DNA of 30,288 nucleotides from positions 1-30,288 of the forward strand of contig CALDIA010000138.1 in assembly GCA_937901455.1 (NCBI GenBank), given 5' to 3'. Shown in pieces: positions 5,994 to 16,500 of this stretch (position 1 is the stretch's first letter; every line of letters begins with the position of its first letter). This DNA is from an uncultured Bacteroidales bacterium (GTDB lineage: Bacteria > Bacteroidota > Bacteroidia > Bacteroidales > WCHB1-69). Below the pieces are notes generated by a model. That model was not told the origin of the DNA. It saw only the letters and a program-made list of their open reading frames with translations, and ran no database searches. Made by a program: the position numbers and the translations under genes.

Positions 5994-6023
5994 TTGGACT
6001 TTAAAATAAAAATGCTATGTTTG
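5994..6023 (+). promoter_or_regulatory. Bacteroidetes-type promoter for the giant surface protein
   Basis: TTG at 5994-5996, 19 bases, then TATGTTTG at 6016-6023, a full match to TAnnTTTG. Transcription would start near 6030, giving a 5' untranslated region of about 120 bases to the preferred start codon. Confidence 0.65.
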
Positions 6024-6134
6024 CAAGTTGTTATGATAGTGTATGCCATGCACGCGTTCATAACCGATTAAATAATTGATAATCAAAATAATAATTAAAT
6101 ATAAACATTATGGTTAACAATTGTAAAAATGTAG

Positions 6135-6141
6135 AAAGGAG
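6135..6141 (+). promoter_or_regulatory. Shine-Dalgarno-like site deciding the start of the giant surface protein
   Basis: AAAGGAG lies 7 bases before the ATG at 6149. Strong SD sites are uncommon in Bacteroidetes, and this one, together with the signal peptide that begins right at this Met, favours 6149 over the upstream in-frame ATG at 6110. Confidence 0.5.
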
Positions 6142-6148
6142 TCCAAAG

Positions 6149-9100
6149 ATGCTCCGAAAGATCGCTTTGATGCTGTTTTTGACAGTTGGATTTGCGTTTT
6201 CGTCATTGATGGCCCAGAATCAGAGTGCGGCTACGGGTCGTACCATTTCCCAACAAGTTTCTGCCACGCGTGTGGGGGTGACGGGCCAGCTGCCTGCCGC
6301 CGCCAAGGTGGCGGTGACGCCTGTGCAGCGTACTGCCGTGCAGGGCAAGCAGGTGAAGGGTGCCTACGACATCACCATTCAGAATGGCACTTCCAAGTGG
6401 CAACCCGCCGCTGGCAATCCCGTGATGGTGACCATTGCCGACCCCGACTTTACCGATGGTGAGTATTTGGACGTTTACCATGAGGGTGCCAACGGACCCG
6501 AGTTTGTGGCCACCGTCTCCCCTGAGAACGGCAAGATCACCTTCCCCGCCAGAAGCTTCTCCGTCTATATCGTGACGGAAAGCGGCGCCGGCGCCCGTCT
6601 GAAAGTGAACTTCCACCAGACCGATGGTACGGTGGTATCCATCTTTGTGAAGGCCGCCGATGCTGCCGATGAAGACACTTACAAAACCGTCCTTTATGAC
6701 CCCGGCGTGGGTACTATCGCCGATGGTATTCAGTTCCGTGGCTGGACAACCAACGCTAATTATGCGGTGGCAGATGCCGATGACGGCATGACTATCGCTC
6801 AAGTACGTACCTGGGTGCAGCCTCAACTTGCAAATGTAACCGATGGTACTACCGTGGAACTCTATCCCATGCTGTTCAAACTCTACCGCGTTACCTATTA
6901 CGATGAACTCGGTACAATCCTTAGCTCTCAAGAGGTGCTTTTCCTGGTAAGCTCCGATATGGAATATCATGATTGTTATATCAATGAGGCCTATTTCCCG
7001 AGTTCTTCCGAACAGAACTTCTTAGGATGGAATGTGACAGATGGCGGATCAAATATTAATGGCTATACCGCAGGAACTCTTTATCAAAATCAAACTACTA
7101 TCCAAATCAAAGGCAATATTAAACTACGCGCATACGTTCCTTACGGCCATTGGTTGGTGTTTAATGAAAATGGATCAGGAGCTTCCTTTACTGCAGCACA
7201 ATTTCTCGAAAACAACCAAGTTACTACGGCACCTTCCAATCCTACCCGTTTTGGTTACACCTTTGGCGGCTGGTACACCGATGAAGCTTGTACCGGGAAT
7301 ACATTTACGTTTGGTAATACGATTGCAGAACACACTACTCTTTATGCTAAATGGACAGCCAACACAACTGCCAACTACACCATAATCATCTGGAAGCAGA
7401 ACGTACACGATGCCAAGGATGCAGCTGACGCCGACAAGACCTACGACTTTGCCGAATCTGTGTCTTTGACAGGCCCGGTTGGCGATGTGATTTCTACCGT
7501 GACGGCCCAAGGCACAGGCAACAACCGCTATGCTATTGTGAATGAAACGAACAAGCAATACACTGGCTTCCATTTGAACACATTTGATGAGAATGTGACG
7601 ATAGTTACCGAAGGTACCTCCGTGCTGAATGTTTATTACGATCGTAATTTGGTGACCTTGACGTTCCTATACCGTAATAACAACCAATGGGCGGATTTTG
7701 TGCAACCGATGACGGGTCTCTATGGCTCTTCCCTGACAGAGAATGGCTACACCTGGCCTACCGGCAGATGGTGGTATGATGATTATATTGGTGGTGGGCC
7801 AGGTGGTGGGCCAGGTGGTGGTCACTATTCCAGCTCCGGTACCCGTACCACCTTCTTAGATGCCTTCCTCTTGTCTGATGGTAGTGATTCACAGACGTTT
7901 TATGGCTTTGAGGGCTCTGGCAATGGAACCGTTCACTTCATGAAGCAGAATGATGCTGGTGAATATACGGAAGCCAATAATGTAATTACAGGCAATGGTG
8001 ATTTTCTTATTTCCGACAAGTACAATGGTTACAAAGCCGTTTCATACAGCACTAACAATAGTACATGGACGTCCTTAGGTGAAAAGGATGATAATGGCTA
8101 TTATGGCCAGGTCTCCAACTACACCAATCTTTATATCCGCTACGCACCCCTTACCTATAGTATATCATATAATGATGGTGTTTATAAGGATGGTAACAAT
8201 AATCCTGTGGATGGGTATAACAATAGAGGTCTGTTGAATGTGGCCGAAAATATCCCATTTGAATCCTCTATCGCCTCTTATAATGAAGGTGGCGACAACT
8301 ACTACGCACCTACCTTTGATGGTTTTGTTTTTGCAGGGTGGTACGTGGATGATGCTTGTACTCAACCTTATACCTTTACCACGATGCCGGAAGGTATTAC
8401 CGTATATGCCAAGTGGATTCAAATCCAATACCGTGTCTTCTTTCATCCCAATGCAGTGGATCCTGAGACGGGAGAGAATGATCCGACATTCGATTGGCCG
8501 GCAGGTCAGGCCTTTAATTTCCGTGAGAGCTATGGTGGAAAAGTGCAAACACCAACGGCTAACCGTGATGACTATACGCTTGTGGGCTGGTACACCGATG
8601 AGGCCTGTACCCAAGTTTTCAATGGCGATATGATTACGCTCAACGACCAAACGGTAACGACCCCATACGATAAAACGGTGGATAAGACAGACCCAGTTGA
8701 TGCTTGGGGTGACATTGCTACGTCAGGAGCCTACAATAGTGATATAACGGGCTACAATGGCGGCGATCGTTTCTGGATTACCAGAAAATTGGACCTCTAT
8801 GCCAAGTGGCGTTCCAAACTGGAAGGTGCCAAGGGTATTCATATACAATATGTATTTATAAAAGAGGAAGATGTTAATGTGATTCTCGTGCAAGAGGAAG
8901 AGGACCTTTTCAATGATAACGTTACTACTTTCTCTATCCCCGCTCCAACCTCTTTCGTAGGCATGCCTAATCCGCAAGATAGCGTATTCTTCCAATGGGT
9001 AGTAATGCATTATGATGCTACAAGCCAAAAGTTTGTGGATAGCGACGAGAGAGTATATCCTGGTTCTTCCTACACCGTCAACAAGTCTGATGCTATGAAA

Positions 9101-12100
9101 GAGGAGAATCCTGACTATGCTACGGATCCTACTCAAGACCAATATATTTATACCATTCAGGTGCGTGCCGAATATATCCCGGTGGAGAAGGTTGCGCCTA
9201 CCTTTATTGTGTGGTACAACAACTACGAAAATGCCGATCCTGACACTGTTCGTCAAGATGGTAAACTGAATCCGGAAGATTCGCATGAGAATCTGTTCAT
9301 CAACCAAGCTGTTTCCATCCCTGTTCCTGCCGCTCGCTCCGGCTATAAGTTCTTGGGATGGTACAAGGCTAATATAGAAAACCAAGATGACGTGCAATCT
9401 GTATTGGCTGATCAACCTACCGCCCCCAACTTCTTGTTCTACAATGAAACCGATGAGAAATTCTACGCAGAGGCTGTTTACACCACCCAAGCCGACTCTG
9501 TGGCTGCCGATGAGGCCAACCCGTACGACTACCTCTATGCTGTGTGGGAGCAGACTTGCACCGTTCCAGAGGTGACTGTGGAAGATGTTGCCGTTTGTCA
9601 AGGCGCAACCGCCACGCTGCAAGCTACGATTACTGAGCCGCAAGATGGCGTTACCTATACCTACCAATGGTACACCGTTAACGCTGACGGAACAGGAACG
9701 GCAATTGAAGGTACTGCAGCAACAGGTGCCACCTATGAAACAACTACTGACGGCACCTATGGCGTGATTGTATCCGCCGGTGACAACTGTGAATCCGAAA
9801 TGGATACTGCAACGGTTACGGTCTGGGCACTGCCCACCATCACCGCTAACGCTACTCCTGCCAGAATTTGCGACGGTGGAGAATCACAACTCTCTGCTAC
9901 TGGGGCCTCCAATTATCATTGGGATGCTGCTTCACCTGCCGGCGATGGCAAGGTTACCCCAACTAAAACCACTACTTACCACGTAACCGCCACCGATATC
10001 AACGACTGTCAGAACACCGCAGAGGTGACCGTGTATGTGAACCCGGTGGTAACAGCCAAGTCCATCACTGACCAGACGGTATGCAACGGCGGCCAGACGA
10101 CAGCCATCACCTTTGAGCCTACGGAAAATATAACCGAAGGCACCATCACCTGGGCATGGACCAACAGCAACACCTACATCGGTCTTGGCGAAAGCGGCAC
10201 TGATGCCACCATCCCTGCCTTCACGGCCACCAACAACACGGCTTCGGCCATCTACGGTGCCATCAACGTAACGCCTACCTACTCTTACGATAGCGTTTCC
10301 TGTGCGGGTGAAGTACAAACCGTAACCTACATCACGGTGAACCCGAGCTACAATGTTACCGACACAAAGACGATCTGCGCAAGCGAGCTGCCTTACACAT
10401 GGAACGGCGAACAGTTTACTGCTGCTGGCACTAAGACAGTTTCCCTTGTGGCCGCAAATGGTTGCGACTCTGTAGTGGTTATGACCCTGACGGTGAACGA
10501 GTTGCCTGAGGTTACGATCAATCCTGCCGAGGTTGCGATTTGTGCAGGCAAGAGCACCACTTTGACGGCTACCGGCGCAGCCGCCTATGTGTGGAGCACT
10601 GATGCCACGACCGCCAAAATCACGGTTGATGCAGCCGCCACATATACGGTTACTGGTACTGACGCCAATGGCTGTACCAATACAGCAAATGTAACGGTCA
10701 CCGTGAACGCTCTTCCTACGGTTGACGTCACCAGCACTCCTGCTTGCGAGGGTAGCAATGCTGTGCTTACCGCCACTACCAACGCTGCCAACGCTTCCTA
10801 TCAATGGATGGATGCTGAGGGTAATGCTATAACTGGTGCCACTTCTGCCACCTACAAGACTGCCACTGCTGGTTCCTTTACTGTTCAGGTTACTGATGGC
10901 AATAACTGTACGAATACCAAGGATGCTATCGCCGTTATCAACCTGATTCCTGGAATTGGATTGACTATGTCTGACCAGACTTGTACTTATAAAGGTGTTA
11001 TTCATGCTACTGTCGGTGTTGAAACAACTCCTGATTATAAGTATTACTTGAACGACACACTGAAGGCAACTACCAATGCTACGTCATATACTTATAGTAA
11101 CCTGTCAGCTGGCTCATATATTGTAAGAGTGGAGGATGCCAATGGCTGTGCAACTTCTGAGATGTCTGTTAATATCGCTTTTGATCAGAGCGAACTCTCC
11201 TTCCAGCCTATCCAATTGCTTGCATGTAATAGCTACGAGTTCGACACGATTCCTCAAGGCGCTAGCGACCAAGTGCAATATACATGGTCTGCTCCTACTA
11301 CAAGCGATGCTATACTGTCTGATGTGGTTTATGATCCAGACTTTGCTACGACTCCGCAAGGAACTATCCATGGTAAACTGGTCAACACTGGCAATGCTCC
11401 TCAAACGGCTACCTATACGGTCACTCCGCTGTTTGGTGACTGCCAGATGCCAGCTGTTACGGTTAACGTTACCGTGAGTGCACAGATTCTGCCCGAGGTT
11501 TCCTTGGTGCTGAATGCTACAAGCCCTGTTTGCTCCAATGCTGGAACCATTGAGGCTTCCGCTACTGTCAGCAACTCATACGCCGCTGACGAGTACAATG
11601 TAAACTGGACTTGGCAAGATACCGTGACACCTCAGACGGTGTCTGCGGGTACTACCTCTATCACTCATGAGATTGCTATTCCCTCTGATGTGACGGAACC
11701 TACCTCCTATACCTTGAAACTTTCCTATAGTGATGGCGTTTGCACCGCATCCACCAGCACCGAGATTGCCGTGGTTCCGCTGCCTACGCTGAATGTAACC
11801 AATAATAACCAAACGATTACTTATGGCGAGAGCATAACTGATGCCCTGATTACCAACACCTACTCCACGCTGAACCTCTCTGATCCACTCCCTGAAGGAT
11901 TTGTGTTTGATCAGTCCAATCAAATTGTCTCTGCCGAAATGCCTAAGGTTGGCAGACACGTTATCTATTTGACGGCACAGGGTAATATTGATCCTGGTTG
12001 CGGTACGGTGGCTGATTCCATCGTGGTGGTTGTGAACCCGAAGCCCATCACTTTGGCTATCGATGCTTCCAAGATTTATGACCACACTCCGCTGATCGTG

Positions 12101-13480
12101 AAATTCGACTCCTCTATTGTGACCATAACTCCTGGTCTTGTTGATGGCGATGCTTTGATTGCCGGTGTAGCCAAGACTGACAACTTCCTGGTTGGCCATT
12201 ACACCTACACCCCGACTTCCGGCATGTTGCTATTCGCTCCTGTCGAAGGTAATGTGATTATTGATCCTGTCTTCAATACCACCAATGGTCTGGAGAACTA
12301 TGAAGTTACCTATGACATTGCCATGGATATTACCATCCGTCACCTCGAAATCACCGCTGCCGATGCATCTAAAGTATATGATGGTACAGCCTTGACCAGC
12401 ACCGATTACACTATTGCTGACGAGGATGGAATCGCTGATCTCGATGCAATCACTTCCATTGTTCAAACGGGTAGTCAATTATGCGTGGGTACTTCTCCAC
12501 ACACCATTTCCGATGCCGTCATTACCGGTACGGAGGATGGATTGGATGTTACCGACCAATACGAGATTACCTACGTAGATGGTACATTAGAGGTGACTGC
12601 CTACACAGAATTTTCATGTCCTGAGGATATTGAGATTGTACTCAACTTCGGCCAGTGCGATACGATGTTCGAGCCTACTGAGCTTGCAACTATTAGCGAA
12701 GACGCGTCTATTGCTGAAGGCATGTACACCATCACCAACAACCTGAATGAACTCAATCCGCTGGATACGGGTGTTCATGTAATCACTTGGATGCTTACGG
12801 ACGATTGCGGCAACACTATGGCTACTTGTGAGCAGACGGTGACTGTAACTTATCCTGAGTGTCCTGTTGCTGTGGATAATGACGGAAATCAGTATGAGAG
12901 TGTTCGTATTGACTGCGAGTGCTGGACCAAGCGCAATCTCGAGTCTGAGACCTACGCCGATGGTAATGATACAGAAATTCCGGATGTGATGACCTACTAC
13001 TCCCCGATTTACTTCAATGACGAAGATGCTAACTTGGCAACCTATGGCCACCTTTATACTTGGGAGGCTGCCGTGAATGATGGTGCTGACAATGGTTATG
13101 GCCACGTGCAGGGTATCTGTCCCGAGGGTTGGTACTTGCCTACCAAGGAGCAATATGAGTCATTGAACGCTTACGGTCCTGACGCATTGCGCGCTGAAGT
13201 TCTCTGGGCTGACGGTGCCGGTACCAACACCACGGGCTTTACCGCACTGCCTGGTGGTCGCTATGTGGGTAATATCGATCGTTATGAGGATTTGACCATT
13301 AAGGATTACTACTGGGCAACCACCACCACTGAGGCCGGCGCTATCACTCCAGTTGAAGTTGAGTTGACCATGAACTGTCTGAAGGTCACCAACACCACTA
13401 CCACGAACTTGAACGGATTCAGCATCCGTTGTATCAAGGAGCGTGAGGAGCAAACCGAAACTCCAACCGTAGAACCGTAA
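6149..13480 (+). CDS. Giant secreted mosaic surface protein (InlB-type and Ig-like repeats, C-terminal FISUMP domain)
   Basis: 2443 residues from the ATG at 6149 (an in-frame ATG at 6110 adds 13). Signal peptide MLRKIALMLFLTVGFAFSSL, cleaved near MAQ. Listeria-Bacteroides InlB-type repeats with the hallmark GWYxDxAC...LYAKW lie at about residues 371-402, 724-757, 807-889 and 1064-1132, with weaker ones near 196 and 289. A Gly3-Pro repeat lies near 548-560. From about 1135 to 1880 there are Ig-like domains typical of Bacteroidetes adhesins (CxGxxxTLxATGxxxYxW, C-x-N-T-A-x-V-T-V-x-V). Two MBG/YDG-like domains (DASKIYDHTPL, DASKVYDGTAL) occupy about 1960-2150, an HYR-like domain about 2152-2237, and a FISUMP domain (DNDGNQYESVRIDCECWTKR, CPEGWYLPT, FSIRCIKE) about 2239-2435. 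There is no type IX sorting domain and no LPXTG or membrane anchor. An adhesin or matrix-binding role is inferred from the repeat types. A terminator follows. Confidence 0.85.
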   Translation: MLRKIALMLFLTVGFAFSSLMAQNQSAATGRTISQQVSATRVGVTGQLPAAAKVAVTPVQRTAVQGKQVKGAYDITIQNGTSKWQPAAGNPVMVTIADPDFTDGEYLDVYHEGANGPEFVATVSPENGKITFPARSFSVYIVTESGAGARLKVNFHQTDGTVVSIFVKAADAADEDTYKTVLYDPGVGTIADGIQFRGWTTNANYAVADADDGMTIAQVRTWVQPQLANVTDGTTVELYPMLFKLYRVTYYDELGTILSSQEVLFLVSSDMEYHDCYINEAYFPSSSEQNFLGWNVTDGGSNINGYTAGTLYQNQTTIQIKGNIKLRAYVPYGHWLVFNENGSGASFTAAQFLENNQVTTAPSNPTRFGYTFGGWYTDEACTGNTFTFGNTIAEHTTLYAKWTANTTANYTIIIWKQNVHDAKDAADADKTYDFAESVSLTGPVGDVISTVTAQGTGNNRYAIVNETNKQYTGFHLNTFDENVTIVTEGTSVLNVYYDRNLVTLTFLYRNNNQWADFVQPMTGLYGSSLTENGYTWPTGRWWYDDYIGGGPGGGPGGGHYSSSGTRTTFLDAFLLSDGSDSQTFYGFEGSGNGTVHFMKQNDAGEYTEANNVITGNGDFLISDKYNGYKAVSYSTNNSTWTSLGEKDDNGYYGQVSNYTNLYIRYAPLTYSISYNDGVYKDGNNNPVDGYNNRGLLNVAENIPFESSIASYNEGGDNYYAPTFDGFVFAGWYVDDACTQPYTFTTMPEGITVYAKWIQIQYRVFFHPNAVDPETGENDPTFDWPAGQAFNFRESYGGKVQTPTANRDDYTLVGWYTDEACTQVFNGDMITLNDQTVTTPYDKTVDKTDPVDAWGDIATSGAYNSDITGYNGGDRFWITRKLDLYAKWRSKLEGAKGIHIQYVFIKEEDVNVILVQEEEDLFNDNVTTFSIPAPTSFVGMPNPQDSVFFQWVVMHYDATSQKFVDSDERVYPGSSYTVNKSDAMKEENPDYATDPTQDQYIYTIQVRAEYIPVEKVAPTFIVWYNNYENADPDTVRQDGKLNPEDSHENLFINQAVSIPVPAARSGYKFLGWYKANIENQDDVQSVLADQPTAPNFLFYNETDEKFYAEAVYTTQADSVAADEANPYDYLYAVWEQTCTVPEVTVEDVAVCQGATATLQATITEPQDGVTYTYQWYTVNADGTGTAIEGTAATGATYETTTDGTYGVIVSAGDNCESEMDTATVTVWALPTITANATPARICDGGESQLSATGASNYHWDAASPAGDGKVTPTKTTTYHVTATDINDCQNTAEVTVYVNPVVTAKSITDQTVCNGGQTTAITFEPTENITEGTITWAWTNSNTYIGLGESGTDATIPAFTATNNTASAIYGAINVTPTYSYDSVSCAGEVQTVTYITVNPSYNVTDTKTICASELPYTWNGEQFTAAGTKTVSLVAANGCDSVVVMTLTVNELPEVTINPAEVAICAGKSTTLTATGAAAYVWSTDATTAKITVDAAATYTVTGTDANGCTNTANVTVTVNALPTVDVTSTPACEGSNAVLTATTNAANASYQWMDAEGNAITGATSATYKTATAGSFTVQVTDGNNCTNTKDAIAVINLIPGIGLTMSDQTCTYKGVIHATVGVETTPDYKYYLNDTLKATTNATSYTYSNLSAGSYIVRVEDANGCATSEMSVNIAFDQSELSFQPIQLLACNSYEFDTIPQGASDQVQYTWSAPTTSDAILSDVVYDPDFATTPQGTIHGKLVNTGNAPQTATYTVTPLFGDCQMPAVTVNVTVSAQILPEVSLVLNATSPVCSNAGTIEASATVSNSYAADEYNVNWTWQDTVTPQTVSAGTTSITHEIAIPSDVTEPTSYTLKLSYSDGVCTASTSTEIAVVPLPTLNVTNNNQTITYGESITDALITNTYSTLNLSDPLPEGFVFDQSNQIVSAEMPKVGRHVIYLTAQGNIDPGCGTVADSIVVVVNPKPITLAIDASKIYDHTPLIVKFDSSIVTITPGLVDGDALIAGVAKTDNFLVGHYTYTPTSGMLLFAPVEGNVIIDPVFNTTNGLENYEVTYDIAMDITIRHLEITAADASKVYDGTALTSTDYTIADEDGIADLDAITSIVQTGSQLCVGTSPHTISDAVITGTEDGLDVTDQYEITYVDGTLEVTAYTEFSCPEDIEIVLNFGQCDTMFEPTELATISEDASIAEGMYTITNNLNELNPLDTGVHVITWMLTDDCGNTMATCEQTVTVTYPECPVAVDNDGNQYESVRIDCECWTKRNLESETYADGNDTEIPDVMTYYSPIYFNDEDANLATYGHLYTWEAAVNDGADNGYGHVQGICPEGWYLPTKEQYESLNAYGPDALRAEVLWADGAGTNTTGFTALPGGRYVGNIDRYEDLTIKDYYWATTTTEAGAITPVEVELTMNCLKVTNTTTTNLNGFSIRCIKEREEQTETPTVEP
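7792..7827 (+). repeat. In-frame 12-base tandem repeat encoding Gly-Gly-Gly-Pro
   Basis: GGTGGTGGGCCA is repeated twice, followed by a third partial copy (GGTGGTGGTCAC), encoding GGGPGGGPGGGH. The unit is a multiple of three, so copy-number change keeps the frame. Probably a flexible linker in the surface protein. Confidence 0.75.
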
Positions 13481-13510
13481 TGGGACTATAACAATCAACA
13501 ATTGATATTG

Positions 13511-13538
13511 TAAGGGAGACTCGATAGGGTCTCCCTTA
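13511..13538 (+). terminator. Intrinsic terminator after the giant surface protein
   Basis: Ten-pair stem TAAGGGAGAC (13511-13520) with GTCTCCCTTA (13529-13538), loop of 8 bases, then a T-rich stretch. It starts 30 bases after the stop codon at 13480 and separates the two giant genes, only about 30 bases before the next start codon. Confidence 0.8.
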
Positions 13539-13568
13539 ATATTTCCTTTCTTTCTCCGTTATCTATCT

Positions 13569-16500
13569 ATGGATAATTTCTATAGCCTTATGAAACGTAT
13601 TTTCTTTTTAATAACTCTTATGATCATTACCATTCCGATGTTTGCACAGGAAAAAGCTAAGCAAATTGCCAAGATTTGGCGCGACATAGAGCATGTATCC
13701 CAGAAATATGATGATAGAATGGATTCTATTTATCAGATTATCTGTCAGAACATAGAGACGAGTCAAAATGACGAGGAGATGCTGGCCATTTGGCATAGTT
13801 GCCTGGCGCAGTTCTATCAGATGTATGCGGAGCAGGTCTGGTTGATAGAACGCACCGAAATGGCAGAGACTCCTGCCGATTTCAAGGAGTGGGACCGACG
13901 CACCCTTTTGCGCCACGCCGATGAGCAATGGAGGCTTTCGTTGACGCATACTCAACGCCTGCAGACGTCGCCCATAGAAATGTGGAAACCCCTGCTGAAT
14001 GATACCTCCGACCTGTCGCTCACGCCATCGCTATACGATGTGCTGGCGTTGCGCTATCAAGACTATTTGCTGTCGGCGGACCGGTTAGCCTGGGAAAATT
14101 TCGACAATTTGCCATTGGCTGATTTGTGGGATATAGATGCTTTCCATAAAGCGGAGATTCCTCTTTCGGAGAACCCGACTCGCCTCCAACAACTGATGCT
14201 CCTCTACCAAGAGTGGAGCCAATATCTTTATGAACTGCCACAAAAACGGGCTTTCATCTTTCGCACACTATCCCGTTATAAAACCATGCATCAGCACAAT
14301 ATGGACTTGCAAAACGACGATTTCTGGTTTGTCGGGCAGCTTCATCGTTTGGAAAAGTCTTTCAACGGCTATGACGGCGAGGAGATTCTGTTCTATACCA
14401 TCGGAGAAACCTACAGGGAAAGAGCGAAAAACTACGACATGGGTCAAACGGCAGATGCTGACTTTAAGGATGATTATATACGGGCCGTTGAATATTTTGA
14501 AAAGGCTATAGCTCTTTCCCCTACCTCCCCATCAGGTATGAATGCGAAGGTGCAGCTTGCACAAATCAAAGCATCCTCCTTGGATGATATATATCCCACT
14601 ACTGCCTCTTTTACTGTGGCACCCGAGCGTCCTGCACTTGCCATCCTCAGATACGCGAATCTGCCGAGTTGCTGGCTGACAATCTACAAGATGTCGTATG
14701 ACGATTTTATGGCTTTGAAGTCGGATTTTTCCAAAAAAAAACTGAGCAAGCTTTCAAAATTCAAGATTGTGTACAAAGAGCAGGTGGTTTTGCCCGAACA
14801 TCATGACTATCGGTCGCACACAGGCTATGTGGAGATACCAGCGTTACCGGTGGGAAGCTACTTTGTGATTGTATCGGAAACGCCAGTGCATAGTGGCGAG
14901 ATAAGTAATAGCAAGGCGTTTTTCCATCAAGTGAGCGATATGGAAATATTGAAGACTGGCAGGTCGGATAATTGCACATTGCTGGTAGTTAACCGTACCA
15001 CAGGGGAGCCTATTTCCGGTGCTACTGTCATGTATGAGCATGCTGGATATGATTCTAATGACCGCTCTCCGAAATCGGGTGTGGCTGTGTCAAATGCCAA
15101 GGGATTTGTGAATATTAAGGTCCCAAACGCTCGTTATTTAAAACTCTACTCGGTGAAATGGAATAGTCAAATACTCTCGTTAGACCAATTTTCTTCACGT
15201 TACGGTTGGAATCGTCCGGGTAATTATGTGTCCCAAACAGGTACATTCTTCACCGATCGTTCGCTGTATCGTCCTGGGCAGAAGGTTTACTTCAAGGGTA
15301 TTCTTCGTGAAGAGTCTGTGAAAAATGGCGAGTCCGTTTATATGAAGGTAATGCCTCACACGAATGTGAAGGTGCTCTTGCGCGATGTCAATAGGTCAAT
15401 TGTGGACCAGCAGTTGCTCACCACCAACGAATATGGTTCTGTGGAAGGTACTTTTGAGTTGCCGGTGGGCGGTCTTACGGGAGAGTTCACTTTGGAATAT
15501 AGCGTGGAGGGTATCAGTATGACGCAGCATGGGGTCACTTTCAAGGTTGAAGAGTACAAGCGTCCAACCTTTGAGGTTACCATTGACCAGCCCAAGGAGA
15601 CTTTTCTTATTGGTCAGACGGTGCGTGTAGAGGGCATGGCGGAAGCCTTTGCGGGCTATGGCATTGCAGACGCACAGGTGCAATATACCGTGCAACGGGT
15701 CGTTACCTACCCATGGTGCCGTTATTGGAGGCCCCGTCCCACTGAGTCTGAACAAGTGGCGCTGGGCGAGACCCATACCGATGCCGACGGCCGCTTCCAT
15801 ATTGACTTTTTAGCCAAGGAATATCGGACTGGCGAGCCCCACCCGATGTATAACTTCAAAGTGGAAGTCACCGTCACCGACCTGAATGGCGAGACCCACA
15901 CAGGTGCTACGTTCGTTACCATTAGCGATATTCCCGTTCTCTTGTCTGCCGATATTCCAGACGAGTTGCTGTTAGATGATCTCCAAATGCGTTTTCCCGT
16001 ATCGCTCACGAACATCTCTTCCCAGCCGGTGTCAGGTAAGGTGCAATATCAGATTCTATCTTTGAAGACACCGTCAGATTTTCTCTATCCTCTAAAGGAG
16101 GTGGCGGAGGAATTTGTAACTGAAGAGGCTGCGGTGCGTAAGGATTTTCCCTTGATAGACTTTGCCGAGAATCATAAAAGAGATTGTTGGGTTTCGCATC
16201 TTATAGAGCGTGGCGAGATTGCGATAGACAAATCCGAGCCGGCCTTTTTTTATCTTTCCGATCTCCAAAACCTGTCGGAAGGTTATTACAAGATTGTTTT
16301 TTTCATGGAGTATGCCCCCGATCAGCGGGTTGAGAAGGAATATATAATATATGTATATAGTCGTGGCAAGAAGAAATGCACTGCTTATGAGGCGCTATGG
16401 GTAGCGGCTCCGGAACAGATAGAGGCGGGAGAGACACTACAGGTGACGGTTGGGTCCTATTTGCGCGATGCCCAGGTGCTGTACGAGGTTAGCATTAATG

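Noticed and set aside
5698..6009. Plus-strand 103-codon open frame
   Set aside because: It runs through the T- and C-homopolymers and the promoter of the next gene; composition is not coding-like and no family resembles it.
9932..11005. 357-codon minus-strand open frame inside the giant surface protein
   Set aside because: Mirror of a repetitive coding region; the plus frame has clear domain repeats and the minus frame none.
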